Notes: generated by a model from the sequence alone, not told the origin. A stretch of DNA of 64,000 bases from DASSQJ01 sp963730165 (GCA_963730165.1 CAVSQS010000008.1:1-64000); one strand, 5' to 3'; positions 8,540 through 17,439 are shown, counted from the first letter of the stretch. Translations and numbers: made by a program.

Positions 8540-8803
8540 TCAGGACCAGGTGGCGTGCTCGACCGTGCCGTGCGCGACGCAGGTGGCGGTCCAGGCGCCC
8601 GGAGTGACCTGGACCTTCATGCGTCGACGGCAGTGGGCGCACCAGCGTGGTGGTTCCAGCGCGGCGCGGCGGCCGCACACCTCGTGGTCCCGGGCGCCCA
8701 GGGCCTCACCGCAGTGTCCGCACCACGTCGCCGGGGCGCCACCGATCCCGGCCGGCTCGGGCGGCTCCGGTGCGGTGGCGTCGGGGGTGGTCGAGGAGGT
8801 CAC
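8540..8803 (-). CDS. bsaP: Biotin synthase auxiliary protein BsaP
   Basis: An 87-aa cysteine-rich protein directly after bioB (38 bp gap). Cys/His residues sit at WC28GHC31, H40-EVC43, WC55AHC58 and TC75VAH78, and the stretch LEPPRWCAHCRRRMKVQV followed by GAWTATC resembles the small actinobacterial protein encoded next to bioB (Rv1590-like) described as needed for BioB activity in mycobacteria. It probably binds a metal or Fe-S centre through these ligands. The first 24 residues are proline/alanine-rich and likely flexible. GTG 8803 has GGAG 6-7 nt upstream. Identification rests on motif pattern plus position. Confidence 0.85.
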   Translation of the reverse strand: MTSSTTPDATAPEPPEPAGIGGAPATWCGHCGEALGARDHEVCGRRAALEPPRWCAHCRRRMKVQVTPGAWTATCVAHGTVEHATWS

Positions 8804-8841
8804 GAAGGCTCCGGTGGGGCGGGCGTCGGGGGTCGCGCCGG

Positions 8842-9855
8842 TCAGAGGGTGTCGTTGAGGGCTTTGATCGGCATCTGGAGCTCGTCGAGGAGGGCCAGGT
8901 CCTCCTTCGGGTCGCGGCCGAGCGTCGTCAGGTAGTTGCCGACGATGACGGCGTTGATGCCGCCGAGCAGCCCGTCGCGGGTGCCGAGGTCACCGAGGGT
9001 CAGCTCGCGGCCGCCGGCGTACCGGAGGATGGTGCGTGGGAGGGCGAGGCGGAACGCGGCGATCGTGCGCAGCGCGTCGCCGGTCTCCATCGGCGGCAGC
9101 TCACCGAAGGGTGTGCCCGGTCGCGGGTTGAGGAAGTTCAGGGGGACCTCGTGCGGCTCGAGCTCGCCGAGCTGGGCGGCGAGCTCGGCGCGCTGCTCGA
9201 GCGTCTCGCCCATCCCGACGAGGCCGCCGCAGCACAGCTCCATCCCCGACTCCTTGACCATGAGGCAGGTCGCCCAGCGCTCGTCGAAGGAGTGCGTCGT
9301 CACGACGCTCGGGAAGTAGGAGCGCCCGGCCTCCAGGTTGTGGTTGTACCGGTGCACGCCCATGTCGACGAGCTCGTCGACCTGCTCCTGCGTCAGCATC
9401 CCGAGCGAGGCGGCGACGTTGATGTCGACGGCCGCGCGGATGGCCGCGACCCCCTCACGCATCTGCTCCATGAGCCGCTCGTCGGGGCCACGCACTGCGG
9501 CGACGATGCAGAACTCGCTCGCCCCGGTCGCGGCCGTCTGCTCCGCCGCCCGGACGAGCTCGGGGATGTTGAGCCACACCGAGCGGACCGGCGAGGTGAA
9601 CTGGCCGCTCTGGGAGCAGAAGTGGCAGTCCTCGGGGCACCCTCCCGTCTTGAGGGACACGATGCCCTCGACCTCGACGTCCGGCCCCTGGTAGCGCATC
9701 CGCACCTCGTGGGCGAGGGCGAGCAGGTCCTGGAGCCGGTCGTCACCGGTGCGCAGGACCTCGAGCACCTGCTCGTGGGTGAGCGGCACACCGCGCTCGA
9801 GCACCTGCTCGCGCGCGACGTCGAGGATGTCCGTGCCGGTGGCCTGTGCCGTCAT
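8842..9855 (-). CDS. bioB: Biotin synthase BioB
   Basis: Radical SAM enzyme inserting sulfur into dethiobiotin; 337 aa from ATG 9855. The radical-SAM cluster ligands are C73, C77 and C80 (CPEDCHFC). Auxiliary-cluster candidates are C116 (EFCIVAAVRGP), C208/C209 (ELCCGG) and R278 (LRYAGGRE). At the place where E. coli BioB has its third auxiliary-cluster cysteine, this protein reads INVAASLG with no Cys. The spacing AAGAAT then 7 nt then ATG suggests a leaderless start. bsaP follows in the same direction. Confidence 0.96.
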   Translation of the reverse strand: MTAQATGTDILDVAREQVLERGVPLTHEQVLEVLRTGDDRLQDLLALAHEVRMRYQGPDVEVEGIVSLKTGGCPEDCHFCSQSGQFTSPVRSVWLNIPELVRAAEQTAATGASEFCIVAAVRGPDERLMEQMREGVAAIRAAVDINVAASLGMLTQEQVDELVDMGVHRYNHNLEAGRSYFPSVVTTHSFDERWATCLMVKESGMELCCGGLVGMGETLEQRAELAAQLGELEPHEVPLNFLNPRPGTPFGELPPMETGDALRTIAAFRLALPRTILRYAGGRELTLGDLGTRDGLLGGINAVIVGNYLTTLGRDPKEDLALLDELQMPIKALNDTL

Positions 9856-10112
9856 GCTCCCGATTCTTGCAGGACGGCCCCCCTGGGCCTCGATCCGAGC
9901 CCCCGAGGCCGCCCTCACGACTCACTTTCCGCGGGCCGTGGTCAGCGCCGAGGAGGTGCCGTGGGCCTTCTGCCACGACGACTTCGTCACGAGGGGTGGC
10001 TTCCACGTGGACGACGGCGGGGGCCTCGACGCCGCGCAGGACGCCGAGCAGGTGTGCGCGACCCTCGCCACCGGACGTCACGACCGCCAACACCGCCCGC
10101 GGAGCGGGTCGC
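9856..10112. other. Intergenic region upstream of bioB with a coding-like stretch
   Basis: The 257 bp contains the bioB promoter. On the plus strand, from GTG 9938, about 50 codons have strongly G/C-biased third positions and encode AEEVPWAFCHDDFVTRGG then FHVDDGGG; the frame runs on into the M56 gene without a credible end. I do not recognise it. It may be a gene remnant. Confidence 0.4.
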
Positions 10113-10964
10113 TCACGACCAGGCCAGCCCGAGGAGCACTAGGGGGACGACGGTGGCGAGGACGGCGTAGACGTACGCCACCGCGGACACGGTGTGGTGC
10201 GGGCCGTCGGCGAGGAGCCTGAGCCGGACCGGGGCGGTGGAGCCGGCGCCGAGCGCTGCGTCCGGCGCCCGGCTCGCGGCGATCGCGACGAGCGCCCGCG
10301 CCGTCGCCACCTCCCCGCTGCGGCGCACGGCCGCGCGGTCCGCCAGCGCCTCGACGAGCAGGCCCACCTCGCCGAGGGCGGCCTCCGACCGCAGCACGCG
10401 GGGCACTGCCTCGTGGGCGACGGCGAAGAACTCGAGAAGGAGGTCGTGGCGCGCGCGCAGGTGCGCGTCCTCGTGCGCGACGACGGCCTCGAGCTGCTCC
10501 GGGGGCAGGGCGTCCAGTACGCCCTGGGAGATCACGACCCGGGCGTTGCGGCCGGGGATGCAGTACGCGGTGGGGGTGGGGTGCTGGAGGACGCGGACCC
10601 GGCCCTCGTCGTGGGCCGCGATGATGTCGACGAGCGCGCTGTGGTCGGCGCGGGCGGCCCGCAGCCGGGTGCCGACGAGGTGACCCGAGACGAGGAGCCG
10701 CAGGAGGACCGCGCCGCTCGCGACCCCGGCGGCCACGAGCCAGCCGAGGTGCTCGAAGGGGTCGCCACCGCCGAGCACGAGGGGCAGGGCCGCGGGAGCG
10801 GTGGCCAGTGCCGCGAGGATGCCGCCGAGCGTGACCGCCTGCCACGCGACGAGGGCAGCCCGCGGCGCCCGTCTCAGACGCTTCTGGCGGGCCATCAGCG
10901 CAGGCACGATCCACGCGAGCAGCACCGCGAGGACGGCGAGCACGAGCGGAATCACGCCCTCCAT
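10113..10964 (-). CDS. M56-family (BlaR1/MecR1-like) membrane metalloprotease
   Basis: A 283-aa integral membrane zinc protease. The HExxH motif is H164-EDA-H168 in VVAHEDAHLRARHD, framed by hydrophobic segments at about residues 3-22, 38-62, 73-95 and near the C terminus (AYVYAVLATVVPLVLLGLAW). It lacks the extracellular penicillin-binding sensor domain of BlaR1, as in many actinobacterial homologues. M56 proteins typically act with the BlaI-type repressor encoded just before them, here 63 bp upstream. Its substrate is presumably that repressor, but this is inferred. Confidence 0.92.
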   Translation of the reverse strand: MEGVIPLVLAVLAVLLAWIVPALMARQKRLRRAPRAALVAWQAVTLGGILAALATAPAALPLVLGGGDPFEHLGWLVAAGVASGAVLLRLLVSGHLVGTRLRAARADHSALVDIIAAHDEGRVRVLQHPTPTAYCIPGRNARVVISQGVLDALPPEQLEAVVAHEDAHLRARHDLLLEFFAVAHEAVPRVLRSEAALGEVGLLVEALADRAAVRRSGEVATARALVAIAASRAPDAALGAGSTAPVRLRLLADGPHHTVSAVAYVYAVLATVVPLVLLGLAWS

Positions 10965-11027
10965 GGTGACAGGCCCGGGTACCCTCCCGCACCGGGCCCC
11001 GGGGTCCGGACCGGCGAGCGGGCCTCG

Positions 11028-11489
11028 TCAGCGGCGGAGGACCCCCTTGCGGCGACCGGTGGTACGTGGCTGCTCGTCGTCGGCGGCCCGCGCCTCGACC
11101 TCGGCGAGGGCGGCCTTGATGTCGGCGATCTCGTCCGAGCTGGCGCCGTCGAGGAAGTGCAGCAGCGCGGCGCGGCGGTCGGTGACGTCCATGTCGTCGA
11201 GGGTGCGTCGCATGGTCTGCGCGGTGAGCGCCTCCCGGGTGTCGGCGGGCAGGTAACGCCAGGCCCGCCCGTCGCGCTCGCGCGTGACGAGGCTCTTCTT
11301 CGCGAGTCGGTCCAGGACGGTCATCACCGTCGTGTACGCGAGCTCGCGCTCACCCTCGAAGCCGGCGTGGACCTCGCGGACGGTGGCGCCCCGGTAGTCG
11401 GGACCGCCGGCGCGGGCGGCCTCCCAGAGGTGCTCCATGACGACCCGTTCGAGCTCGCCGAGGCGTGGGGTGGATGTCGAGACCGGCAT
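11028..11489 (-). CDS. blaI: BlaI/MecI/CopY-family transcriptional repressor
   Basis: A 153-aa winged-helix repressor. The family blocks LGELERVVMEHLWEAA, TVREVHAGF, LAYTTVMTVLDRLAKKSLVTRERDG and ALLHFLD are visible; the recognition helix is in YTTVMTVLDRLAKK. The start ATG 11489 is 2 bp after the cydC stop, with AAGGAG overlapping that stop, so it is translated as part of the cyd operon. It is followed by the M56 protease. It probably represses its own operon through dyads before cydA; resemblance to penicillinase repressors does not by itself imply a role in beta-lactam resistance here. Confidence 0.94.
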   Translation of the reverse strand: MPVSTSTPRLGELERVVMEHLWEAARAGGPDYRGATVREVHAGFEGERELAYTTVMTVLDRLAKKSLVTRERDGRAWRYLPADTREALTAQTMRRTLDDMDVTDRRAALLHFLDGASSDEIADIKAALAEVEARAADDEQPRTTGRRKGVLRR

Positions 11490-11491
11490 GG

Positions 11492-13144
11492 CTACTCCTT
11501 GGGGTGCGCGGTGGGGGACGGGGGCGCGAGGTCGAGGACGGCGTGGAAGCGGTCGAGGGCCTCGGGCCGGTGGCTCACCATGACGACGCTGCGGTCGGTG
11601 GTGGCATCGAGGACGTCGTCGAGGACGGCCGTGGCGGTGGCGTGGTCGAGGTGCGCGGCGGGTTCGTCGAGCAGGACGAGCGGGCGGTCGGCGAGGACGG
11701 CGCGGGCGACGCCGAGGCGGGTGCGCTCACCGCCGGAGAGCCCGCGGCCTCCCGTGCCGAGCCGGGTGTCGAGGCCGTCGGGGAGCCCGGCGACCCACTC
11801 GCCGAGGCCGGACCGTCCGAGCGCCACCCGGAGCGCCTCGTCCGAGGCGTCGGGGCGGGCCAGGCGCAGGTTCTCGGCGAGGCTGGTGGCGAAGACGTGC
11901 GGCTCGTCGTCGAGCACGGCGACGTCGCGGCGGACGTCCGTGACCGCCATCGTGCGCACGTCGGTGCCGTCGACCGTGTGCCGGCCGCTCGAGGGGTCGA
12001 GTGCCCGGGCGAGGACGGCGAGCAGCGTGCTCTTGCCGGAGCCGTTGGGTCCGACGACCGCGACGTGCCGGCCCGGTTCGAGGCGGAGGTCGGTGGCCGC
12101 CAGCTGGGGCTCGGTGCCGCTCCACGCGGCGCTGACGCCGTCGAGCTCGACGACCGGCTCCGGAGCACCCGGCCGCCGGGCGGGCGCGCGGACCGGCTCC
12201 ACCGGGTCGACGACCGCGGGCTCCTGGTCGAGGAGGGCGTCGAGCCGGGCGCCGCTGCCCTGGGCGCGGGCCAGGGAGCGCATCGTGTCGACGAGGGGGG
12301 CGAGTGCGTCACCGACCGCGACGGGCACCACGACGAGCAGTGCGGCGATCGGCGCGCCGACCTCGGCCGGGTCGGCGAGGTGGGCGGCGGTGACGGCGGC
12401 CGCGGCCGTCCCGAGGAGGAGCAGGGCCGCGACGAGGGCCCGGCCGAGACTCTGACGCCGCACGGCGCCACGCAGGGTGTCGTGCGCGTCGGCGAGCCAC
12501 CGCGTCGCCGCCCCCTCGGCACCGATGGCACGCAGCTCACCGGCCTGCCGGGCGACGAGGTCGCTGACCCGGGTCACCTCCGCGCGCGCGGTGAGCAGCT
12601 CCTCGCGCGAGCGCGACTCGAACCACCAGGCGAGCCAGCACCCGAGCGCGATGAGGAGGAGCAGGCCCGCGAGGACGAGCCCGACGGACGGGTCGAACCA
12701 TGCGGTGAGCAGCGCGGCGGCCAGGCCCGCGACGAGACTCGAGAGGACGGGCACCGTGACGCGCACCTGGGCCTCGACGACGTCGGTCAGGTCGTCGACG
12801 ACACCGGTGAGGACCTGCGAGCGGGCGCGTCGGCCGAGCCGCGCGGGCGTCAGCGGCACGAGGGCGCCGTAGACGGACGTCCGGCGGCGAGCCAGGTCGT
12901 CGAGGGCGGCGTCGTGCGAGACGAGCCGCTCGAGGTAGCGGAAGAACGGGCGCGCCATCCCGAATGCGCGCACCGCGACGATGGCGGCGAGCAGCGTGAG
13001 GATGACGGGCCGCTCGCTCGCGCGGACGATGAGCCAGCCGGACGTCGCGGTGAGGGCGATGCCGGAGGTCGTGGCGGCGCCCCCGAGGAGGCCGCCGACC
13101 ACGGTGGCCCGGGTCGGGCGGACGACGGTCGTGAGGGTGCTCAC
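11492..13144 (-). CDS. cydC: Heterodimeric ABC exporter subunit CydC
   Basis: A 550-aa type IV ABC half-transporter: six-helix membrane domain (about 1-310) and ATPase with Walker A GPNGSGKST, signature LSGGE and Walker B LVLLDEPAAHLD. With CydD it exports reduced thiols or handles haem, needed for cytochrome bd assembly. The GTG start at 13144 overlaps the cydD stop by 4 nt (GTGA) and has GGAGGT upstream. The subunit identity CydC is by operon order (A-B-D-C) and the SGW(L)IVRASERPVI motif common in CydC. Confidence 0.93.
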   Translation of the reverse strand: MSTLTTVVRPTRATVVGGLLGGAATTSGIALTATSGWLIVRASERPVILTLLAAIVAVRAFGMARPFFRYLERLVSHDAALDDLARRRTSVYGALVPLTPARLGRRARSQVLTGVVDDLTDVVEAQVRVTVPVLSSLVAGLAAALLTAWFDPSVGLVLAGLLLLIALGCWLAWWFESRSREELLTARAEVTRVSDLVARQAGELRAIGAEGAATRWLADAHDTLRGAVRRQSLGRALVAALLLLGTAAAAVTAAHLADPAEVGAPIAALLVVVPVAVGDALAPLVDTMRSLARAQGSGARLDALLDQEPAVVDPVEPVRAPARRPGAPEPVVELDGVSAAWSGTEPQLAATDLRLEPGRHVAVVGPNGSGKSTLLAVLARALDPSSGRHTVDGTDVRTMAVTDVRRDVAVLDDEPHVFATSLAENLRLARPDASDEALRVALGRSGLGEWVAGLPDGLDTRLGTGGRGLSGGERTRLGVARAVLADRPLVLLDEPAAHLDHATATAVLDDVLDATTDRSVVMVSHRPEALDRFHAVLDLAPPSPTAHPKE

Positions 13145-14730
13145 CGCGCCACCTCCGACCCGGTGCGCTCGAGCACCACGTGGCGGTCGGCGAGCTCGAC
13201 GAGCTCGGGGCGGTGGGTCACGACGAGGACGGTGCGGCGTTGGGCGAGGTCGGCGATGACCTCGTGGACCAGTGCGGCGGCCGCCCTGTCGAGGTGGGCG
13301 GTGGGCTCGTCGACGAGGAGCACGGGCGCGGTCGAGAGCACGGCCCGCGCGAGGGCCACCCTGGCGCGCTGGCCGGCGGAGAGCCCGAAGCCGTCGTCGC
13401 CGATCGGTGTCGACAGCGCGTGCGGCATCCCGGCGACGACCCCCTCGAGCCCGACGACCCGCAGGACGTCCCAGAGGTCGGCGTCGGTGGCGTCGTTGCC
13501 GAGGCGCAGCGCGTCGCGCAGGGTCCCTGCCGGGAGGAAGGGCCGTTGGGTGACCAGGTGGGCGCGTCCCGCACGGACGGTGCCGGACGTGGGCGTGCGC
13601 AGCCCGGCTGCGAGCTCCAGCAGGGTCGACTTGCCGACGCCGGACGGCCCGGTGAGGACCGTCAGCCCGGGCCCGGCGTCCAGGTCGATGCCGCCGAGCA
13701 CCTCCCCGTGGGCGCCCGGGTACGCGTAGGCGACCTCGTGCATCCACACGCCGAGCTCATCGGGGTCGGCCGCGTCGGCGGGTTCGGGCTCGGGGTCGTC
13801 GTCGAGCTCGGCGAGGATGCCGGCGACGGCCTCCGCGCCGTCGGCGGCGTTGTGGAACTCGGCGCCGACCCGGCGGATCGGCCAGTAGGCCTCAGGGGCG
13901 AGGAGGATGGCGAGCAGGCCCGCCTGCAGCGTCATCGACCCGTGGGTGAGCCGCAGGCCGACGCTCACCGCGACGATGGCGACCGAGATCGAGGCGAGCA
14001 GCTCGAGCGCGGAGGAGGACATGAAGGCAGTGCGGAGGGTGCGCATGGTGGCGCGGCGGTGCTGCTGGCTCACCTCGGCGATGACCTCGGTCTGCCGTTC
14101 GGCACGTCCGTAGCCGACGAGGGTCGGCAGGCCCCGCATGACGTCGAGGAAGTGCCCGGCGAGCGAGGACAGGGCCTTCCAGCGTCGGTCGGTGTCGGCC
14201 TGGGTGGCCTTGCCGATGAGGGCTGCGAAGAGGGGGAGGAGGGGCAGGGTGAGGACGACGACGAGCGCGCTCAGGGGGTCGACCCACAGCAGTGCGACGA
14301 CGGCGAGGGCGGGCACGGTGACGCCGGCGACGAGGGCAGGGAGGAAGCGCGCCGCGTAGGGCTCGACGGCTGCGGCTCCCTGCGCTGCGAGGGTGACGCC
14401 GCGGTCGGGGTCCGGTCGCCGCTCGGCCGGGACGGTGAGCCAGCGGGCGAGCAGGCGCTCGCGCAGGGCCGCTGTCACCTCCACCCCCGCCCAGGCGGCG
14501 ACCCGCTCGGCGACCCAGGCCAGCCCGGCCCGCACGGCGAGCAGACCGGCCAGCCAGGTCGCCGGGGCCGCGAGGGGGGACCCCTCGACGACGGCGACCA
14601 CGAGGGCAGCGAGGGCGAAGGCCATCGCGATCGTCGCGAGGCCCTGGAGCACGCCGACGACCGCCAGGACGGCGACCGGCTGACGAGCAGCCGGCGCCGT
14701 CCTGAGCAGCCGTGGGTCGAAGGGCCTCAT
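13141..14730 (-). CDS. cydD: Heterodimeric ABC exporter subunit CydD
   Basis: A 529-aa ABC half-transporter. The membrane domain (about 15-300) carries the CydD-like string FLPALVAGVTVPALAVVALLW and YWPIRRVGAEFHN near the domain junction; the ATPase has Walker A GPSGVGKST, a signature reading LSAGQ, and Walker B VLLVDEPTAHLD. It follows cydB after 21 bp and overlaps cydC. Some actinobacteria fuse CydD and CydC; here they are separate genes. Confidence 0.93.
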   Translation of the reverse strand: MRPFDPRLLRTAPAARQPVAVLAVVGVLQGLATIAMAFALAALVVAVVEGSPLAAPATWLAGLLAVRAGLAWVAERVAAWAGVEVTAALRERLLARWLTVPAERRPDPDRGVTLAAQGAAAVEPYAARFLPALVAGVTVPALAVVALLWVDPLSALVVVLTLPLLPLFAALIGKATQADTDRRWKALSSLAGHFLDVMRGLPTLVGYGRAERQTEVIAEVSQQHRRATMRTLRTAFMSSSALELLASISVAIVAVSVGLRLTHGSMTLQAGLLAILLAPEAYWPIRRVGAEFHNAADGAEAVAGILAELDDDPEPEPADAADPDELGVWMHEVAYAYPGAHGEVLGGIDLDAGPGLTVLTGPSGVGKSTLLELAAGLRTPTSGTVRAGRAHLVTQRPFLPAGTLRDALRLGNDATDADLWDVLRVVGLEGVVAGMPHALSTPIGDDGFGLSAGQRARVALARAVLSTAPVLLVDEPTAHLDRAAAALVHEVIADLAQRRTVLVVTHRPELVELADRHVVLERTGSEVAR

Positions 14731-14751
14731 CCGGGGTCACGCCATCTCGGG

Positions 14752-15786
14752 TCAGCCGACGGGCACCGCAGCCGGGATGTGCTGGGTCCCGATCCGCTTG
14801 CGGAAGGTGTAGTACGTCCACGCGGTGTAGAGGAGCACGATCGGCGTGAAGACGAGGGCCGCGCCGGTCATGATCTTCAGGGTGAGCTCGCTGCTCGCCG
14901 CGTTGTCGACGGTGAGCGACGTGCCGCCGTCGAGCGTGGTGGGCATGACGTTGGGGTAGAGCGCGAGGAAGTACGTCGCGACGGCCATCGCCATCGTCAC
15001 GGCGGTCCCGGTGAACGCCCAGCCCTCCCGCCCGGCGGCGTTGGCCCAGATGGCCCCGAGCAGCGCGACCGCTGCGACGACGGTGGTGATCCAGCTGAGG
15101 CCCGCGTTGCCCGAGTAGGCGAGGTTGAGCCACAGCAGGAGGACGACGGCGAGCGCCGCGGCGCCCAGCCCCAGGGTGGTTCCGAGCCGGCGGGCGTCCT
15201 CGCGGATCGGGCCGGTCGTCTTCAGCGCGAGGAAGAACGCGCCGTGGGTGAGCGAGAGCGCCGTGACGACGATGCCGCCGAGCAGGCTGAACGGGTTGAG
15301 CAGCGTGAAGAAGTTGCCCGTGAACTCCATGTCCTGGTTGATCGGCAGGCCGCGCACGACGTTGGTCAGGGCGACACCGACGAGCAGGGGCGCGACGAGC
15401 GAGCCACCGATGATGGCCCAGTCCCAGCGCCGGCGCCAGGTGTCGGAGTCGCGCTTGCCGCGGTACTCGAAGCCCATGTTGCGGACGATGAGCGCGATGA
15501 GGAGGACGAGGAGGGGCAGGTAGAAGGCCGAGAACATCGTGGCGTACCACTCGGGGAAGGCCGCGAAGGTGGCGCCACCGGCGGTGAGCAACCACACCTC
15601 GTTGCCGTCCCAGTGCGGGCCGATCGTCGTCAGCATGACCCGACGACGCTTCTCGGTCTCGACGGGGTCCTTGCCCTTGCCGAGCACGGGAAGGAGCATG
15701 CCGACCCCGAAGTCGAAGCCCTCGAGGACGAGGTACCCGGTCCACAGGACCGCGATGAGGGCGAACCAGATGAGCGGGAGATCCAT
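14752..15786 (-). CDS. cydB: Cytochrome bd oxidase subunit II CydB
   Basis: A 344-aa polytopic membrane protein forming the quinol oxidase with CydA. Typical features are LIWFALIAVLWTGYLVLEGFDFGVGML at the start and PHWDGNEVWLLTAGGATFAAFP around 50-75. About eight or nine transmembrane helices are apparent. ATG 15786 is 16 bp after cydA. Confidence 0.97.
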   Translation of the reverse strand: MDLPLIWFALIAVLWTGYLVLEGFDFGVGMLLPVLGKGKDPVETEKRRRVMLTTIGPHWDGNEVWLLTAGGATFAAFPEWYATMFSAFYLPLLVLLIALIVRNMGFEYRGKRDSDTWRRRWDWAIIGGSLVAPLLVGVALTNVVRGLPINQDMEFTGNFFTLLNPFSLLGGIVVTALSLTHGAFFLALKTTGPIREDARRLGTTLGLGAAALAVVLLLWLNLAYSGNAGLSWITTVVAAVALLGAIWANAAGREGWAFTGTAVTMAMAVATYFLALYPNVMPTTLDGGTSLTVDNAASSELTLKIMTGAALVFTPIVLLYTAWTYYTFRKRIGTQHIPAAVPVG

Positions 15787-15802
15787 GACGTAGTCCTGTT
15801 CC

Positions 15803-17326
15803 TCAGTAGGCGAACTGGAGAGGTGCGTCCTCGTCCGAGTCGTCGTGGGCGTTGGGGTCCTCGAAGGGGTCGGCGCCGCGGCGGACGTAGGTGAGGAAGA
15901 GCTTGACCTCGATGACGGCGAGCACGAGGTAGACCAGCGTGTACGCGATCATCGAGAACCAGACCTCGCCGGCGCTGACCGACGGCGAGACGCCGACCGC
16001 GGTGCCCTGCAGGCCGTACACGATCCACGGCTGGCGGGCCGTCTCGGTGAAGATCCAGCCCCAGCTGTTCGCGATGACCGGCAGCAGGGGGGTGAGGACC
16101 GCGATCCACATCCACCAGCGGCTCGTCAGCGACCGGCCGCCCCGGGTGGCCCACAGCGCGGCGACGGCGAAGGCCATGGTGAGGAAGCCGAAGCCCATCA
16201 TCAGGCGGAAGGTCCAGTACGCGAGGGGGATGTTGGGGATGAAGGACGCGGCGCTCGTGTAGTCGAGCAGGGTCCGCCCGTCGGCGAGCTGGACGTCCTT
16301 GATCGGGGTCATCCGGACCTCACCGTCGACGAGGACCGGGACCTCGGCGTTGCCGGTGGCGTAGAGGTCCTGCGAGGTGACCTCGAGGTTGTTGATGCCC
16401 TCGACGTGCCCGTCGAAGGACCCGGTGGCGAGGAAGGAGAGCAGGCACGGGACGGTGATGATGTCGGTGGCCTGCGAGCCGTCGAGCGAGCCGACGGACA
16501 GGACCGAGAAGTCGGCGCACCGGCCGTCGGGCGGGGTGTCGTAGAGCGCCTCGGCCGCGGCCATCTTCATCGGCTGGACCTCGGTCATGATCTTGCCCTG
16601 GACGTCACCGGAGACGATGACGCCGAGCGAGGCGACGAGGGCCACCCACGCACCGCCGCGGACCGCCTTGCGGTAGAGCTCCTCGTCGGGCGCGTTCCGG
16701 TGCTTCATCATCAGGTAGATGCCGACGCCCATGACGACGGCGCCGCCGACCATGTAGGCCGAGGTGATGACGTGGGGGAAGGTGACCAGCTGGACCTTGT
16801 TGGTGAGCACCGCGATGAAGTCGTCCATCTCGGCGCGGCCGGTCTCGGGGTTGAAGCGGTAGCCCACCGGGTGCTGCATGAACGAGTTGGCCGCGAGGAT
16901 GAAGTACGCGGAGAGCACCGTGCCGATGTGGACCAGCCACATCGTGCTCGCGTGCAGCTTCTCGGGGATCCGGCCCCAGCCGAAGATCCAGATGCCGAGG
17001 AAGGTCGACTCGAGGAAGAAGGCGAGCAGCGCCTCGAAGGCGAGCGGCGCGCCGAAGATGTCACCGACGAACCGGGAGTAGTCGGACCAGTTCATCCCGA
17101 ACTGGAACTCCTGGACGATGCCGGTGACGAGCCCGAGGGCGAAGTTGATGATGAAGAGCTTCCCGAAGAACTTGGTCAGCCGGTAGTACTCCTGCCGGTG
17201 CGTGCGGACCCACTGGGTGTGGTACCACGCGACGATTCCCGACAGGCCGATCGTGATGGGGACGAAGAGGAAGTGGTAGACGGTCGTGATGGCGAACTGC
17301 CATCGAGCGACATCCAGGGCATCCAT
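15803..17326 (-). CDS. cydA: Cytochrome bd oxidase subunit I CydA
   Basis: A 507-aa quinol oxidase subunit carrying haems b558, b595 and d; oxidises quinol and reduces O2 to water at high affinity. Haem ligands visible are H18 (TTVYHFLFVP), the His in TFPHVITSAY (about 185) and a Met in FRLMMGFG. GRIPEKLHASTMWLVHIG matches the family core. The Q-loop appears to be the short version. ATG 17326 follows AAGGAG. First gene of cydABDC-blaI-M56; two palindromes lie in its leader. Confidence 0.97.
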   Translation of the reverse strand: MDALDVARWQFAITTVYHFLFVPITIGLSGIVAWYHTQWVRTHRQEYYRLTKFFGKLFIINFALGLVTGIVQEFQFGMNWSDYSRFVGDIFGAPLAFEALLAFFLESTFLGIWIFGWGRIPEKLHASTMWLVHIGTVLSAYFILAANSFMQHPVGYRFNPETGRAEMDDFIAVLTNKVQLVTFPHVITSAYMVGGAVVMGVGIYLMMKHRNAPDEELYRKAVRGGAWVALVASLGVIVSGDVQGKIMTEVQPMKMAAAEALYDTPPDGRCADFSVLSVGSLDGSQATDIITVPCLLSFLATGSFDGHVEGINNLEVTSQDLYATGNAEVPVLVDGEVRMTPIKDVQLADGRTLLDYTSAASFIPNIPLAYWTFRLMMGFGFLTMAFAVAALWATRGGRSLTSRWWMWIAVLTPLLPVIANSWGWIFTETARQPWIVYGLQGTAVGVSPSVSAGEVWFSMIAYTLVYLVLAVIEVKLFLTYVRRGADPFEDPNAHDDSDEDAPLQFAY

Positions 17327-17367
17327 GGGTGGACTCCTTGCCGGAAACAGCGCGACAACGACGTGAC

Positions 17368-17381
17368 GTAGTACAAACTAC
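17368..17381. promoter_or_regulatory. GTAGT-N4-ACTAC dyad before cydA, candidate BlaI operator
   Basis: A perfect 5-bp inverted repeat with a 4-bp centre, GTAGT ACAA ACTAC, 42-55 bp before the cydA start, where a repressor could block the promoter. BlaI-family operators are dyads built from TAC/GTA triplets, and a BlaI-type gene is the fifth gene of this operon. The assignment is inference. Confidence 0.5.
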
Positions 17382-17439
17382 AGGACGTCGTAGATGCCCC
17401 GGAATCGCCGTCCAAGCCTGCGGCGTGTGAGGCGGGACA

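Noticed and set aside
10194..12455. Very long plus-strand reading frame across the M56, blaI and cydC genes
   Set aside because: It is the antisense shadow of well-identified minus-strand genes; composition is repetitive Arg/Gly/Glu and no domain is visible. The same holds for long antisense frames at 13180-15894, 20910-23087, 52533-55034 and 59143-61680.
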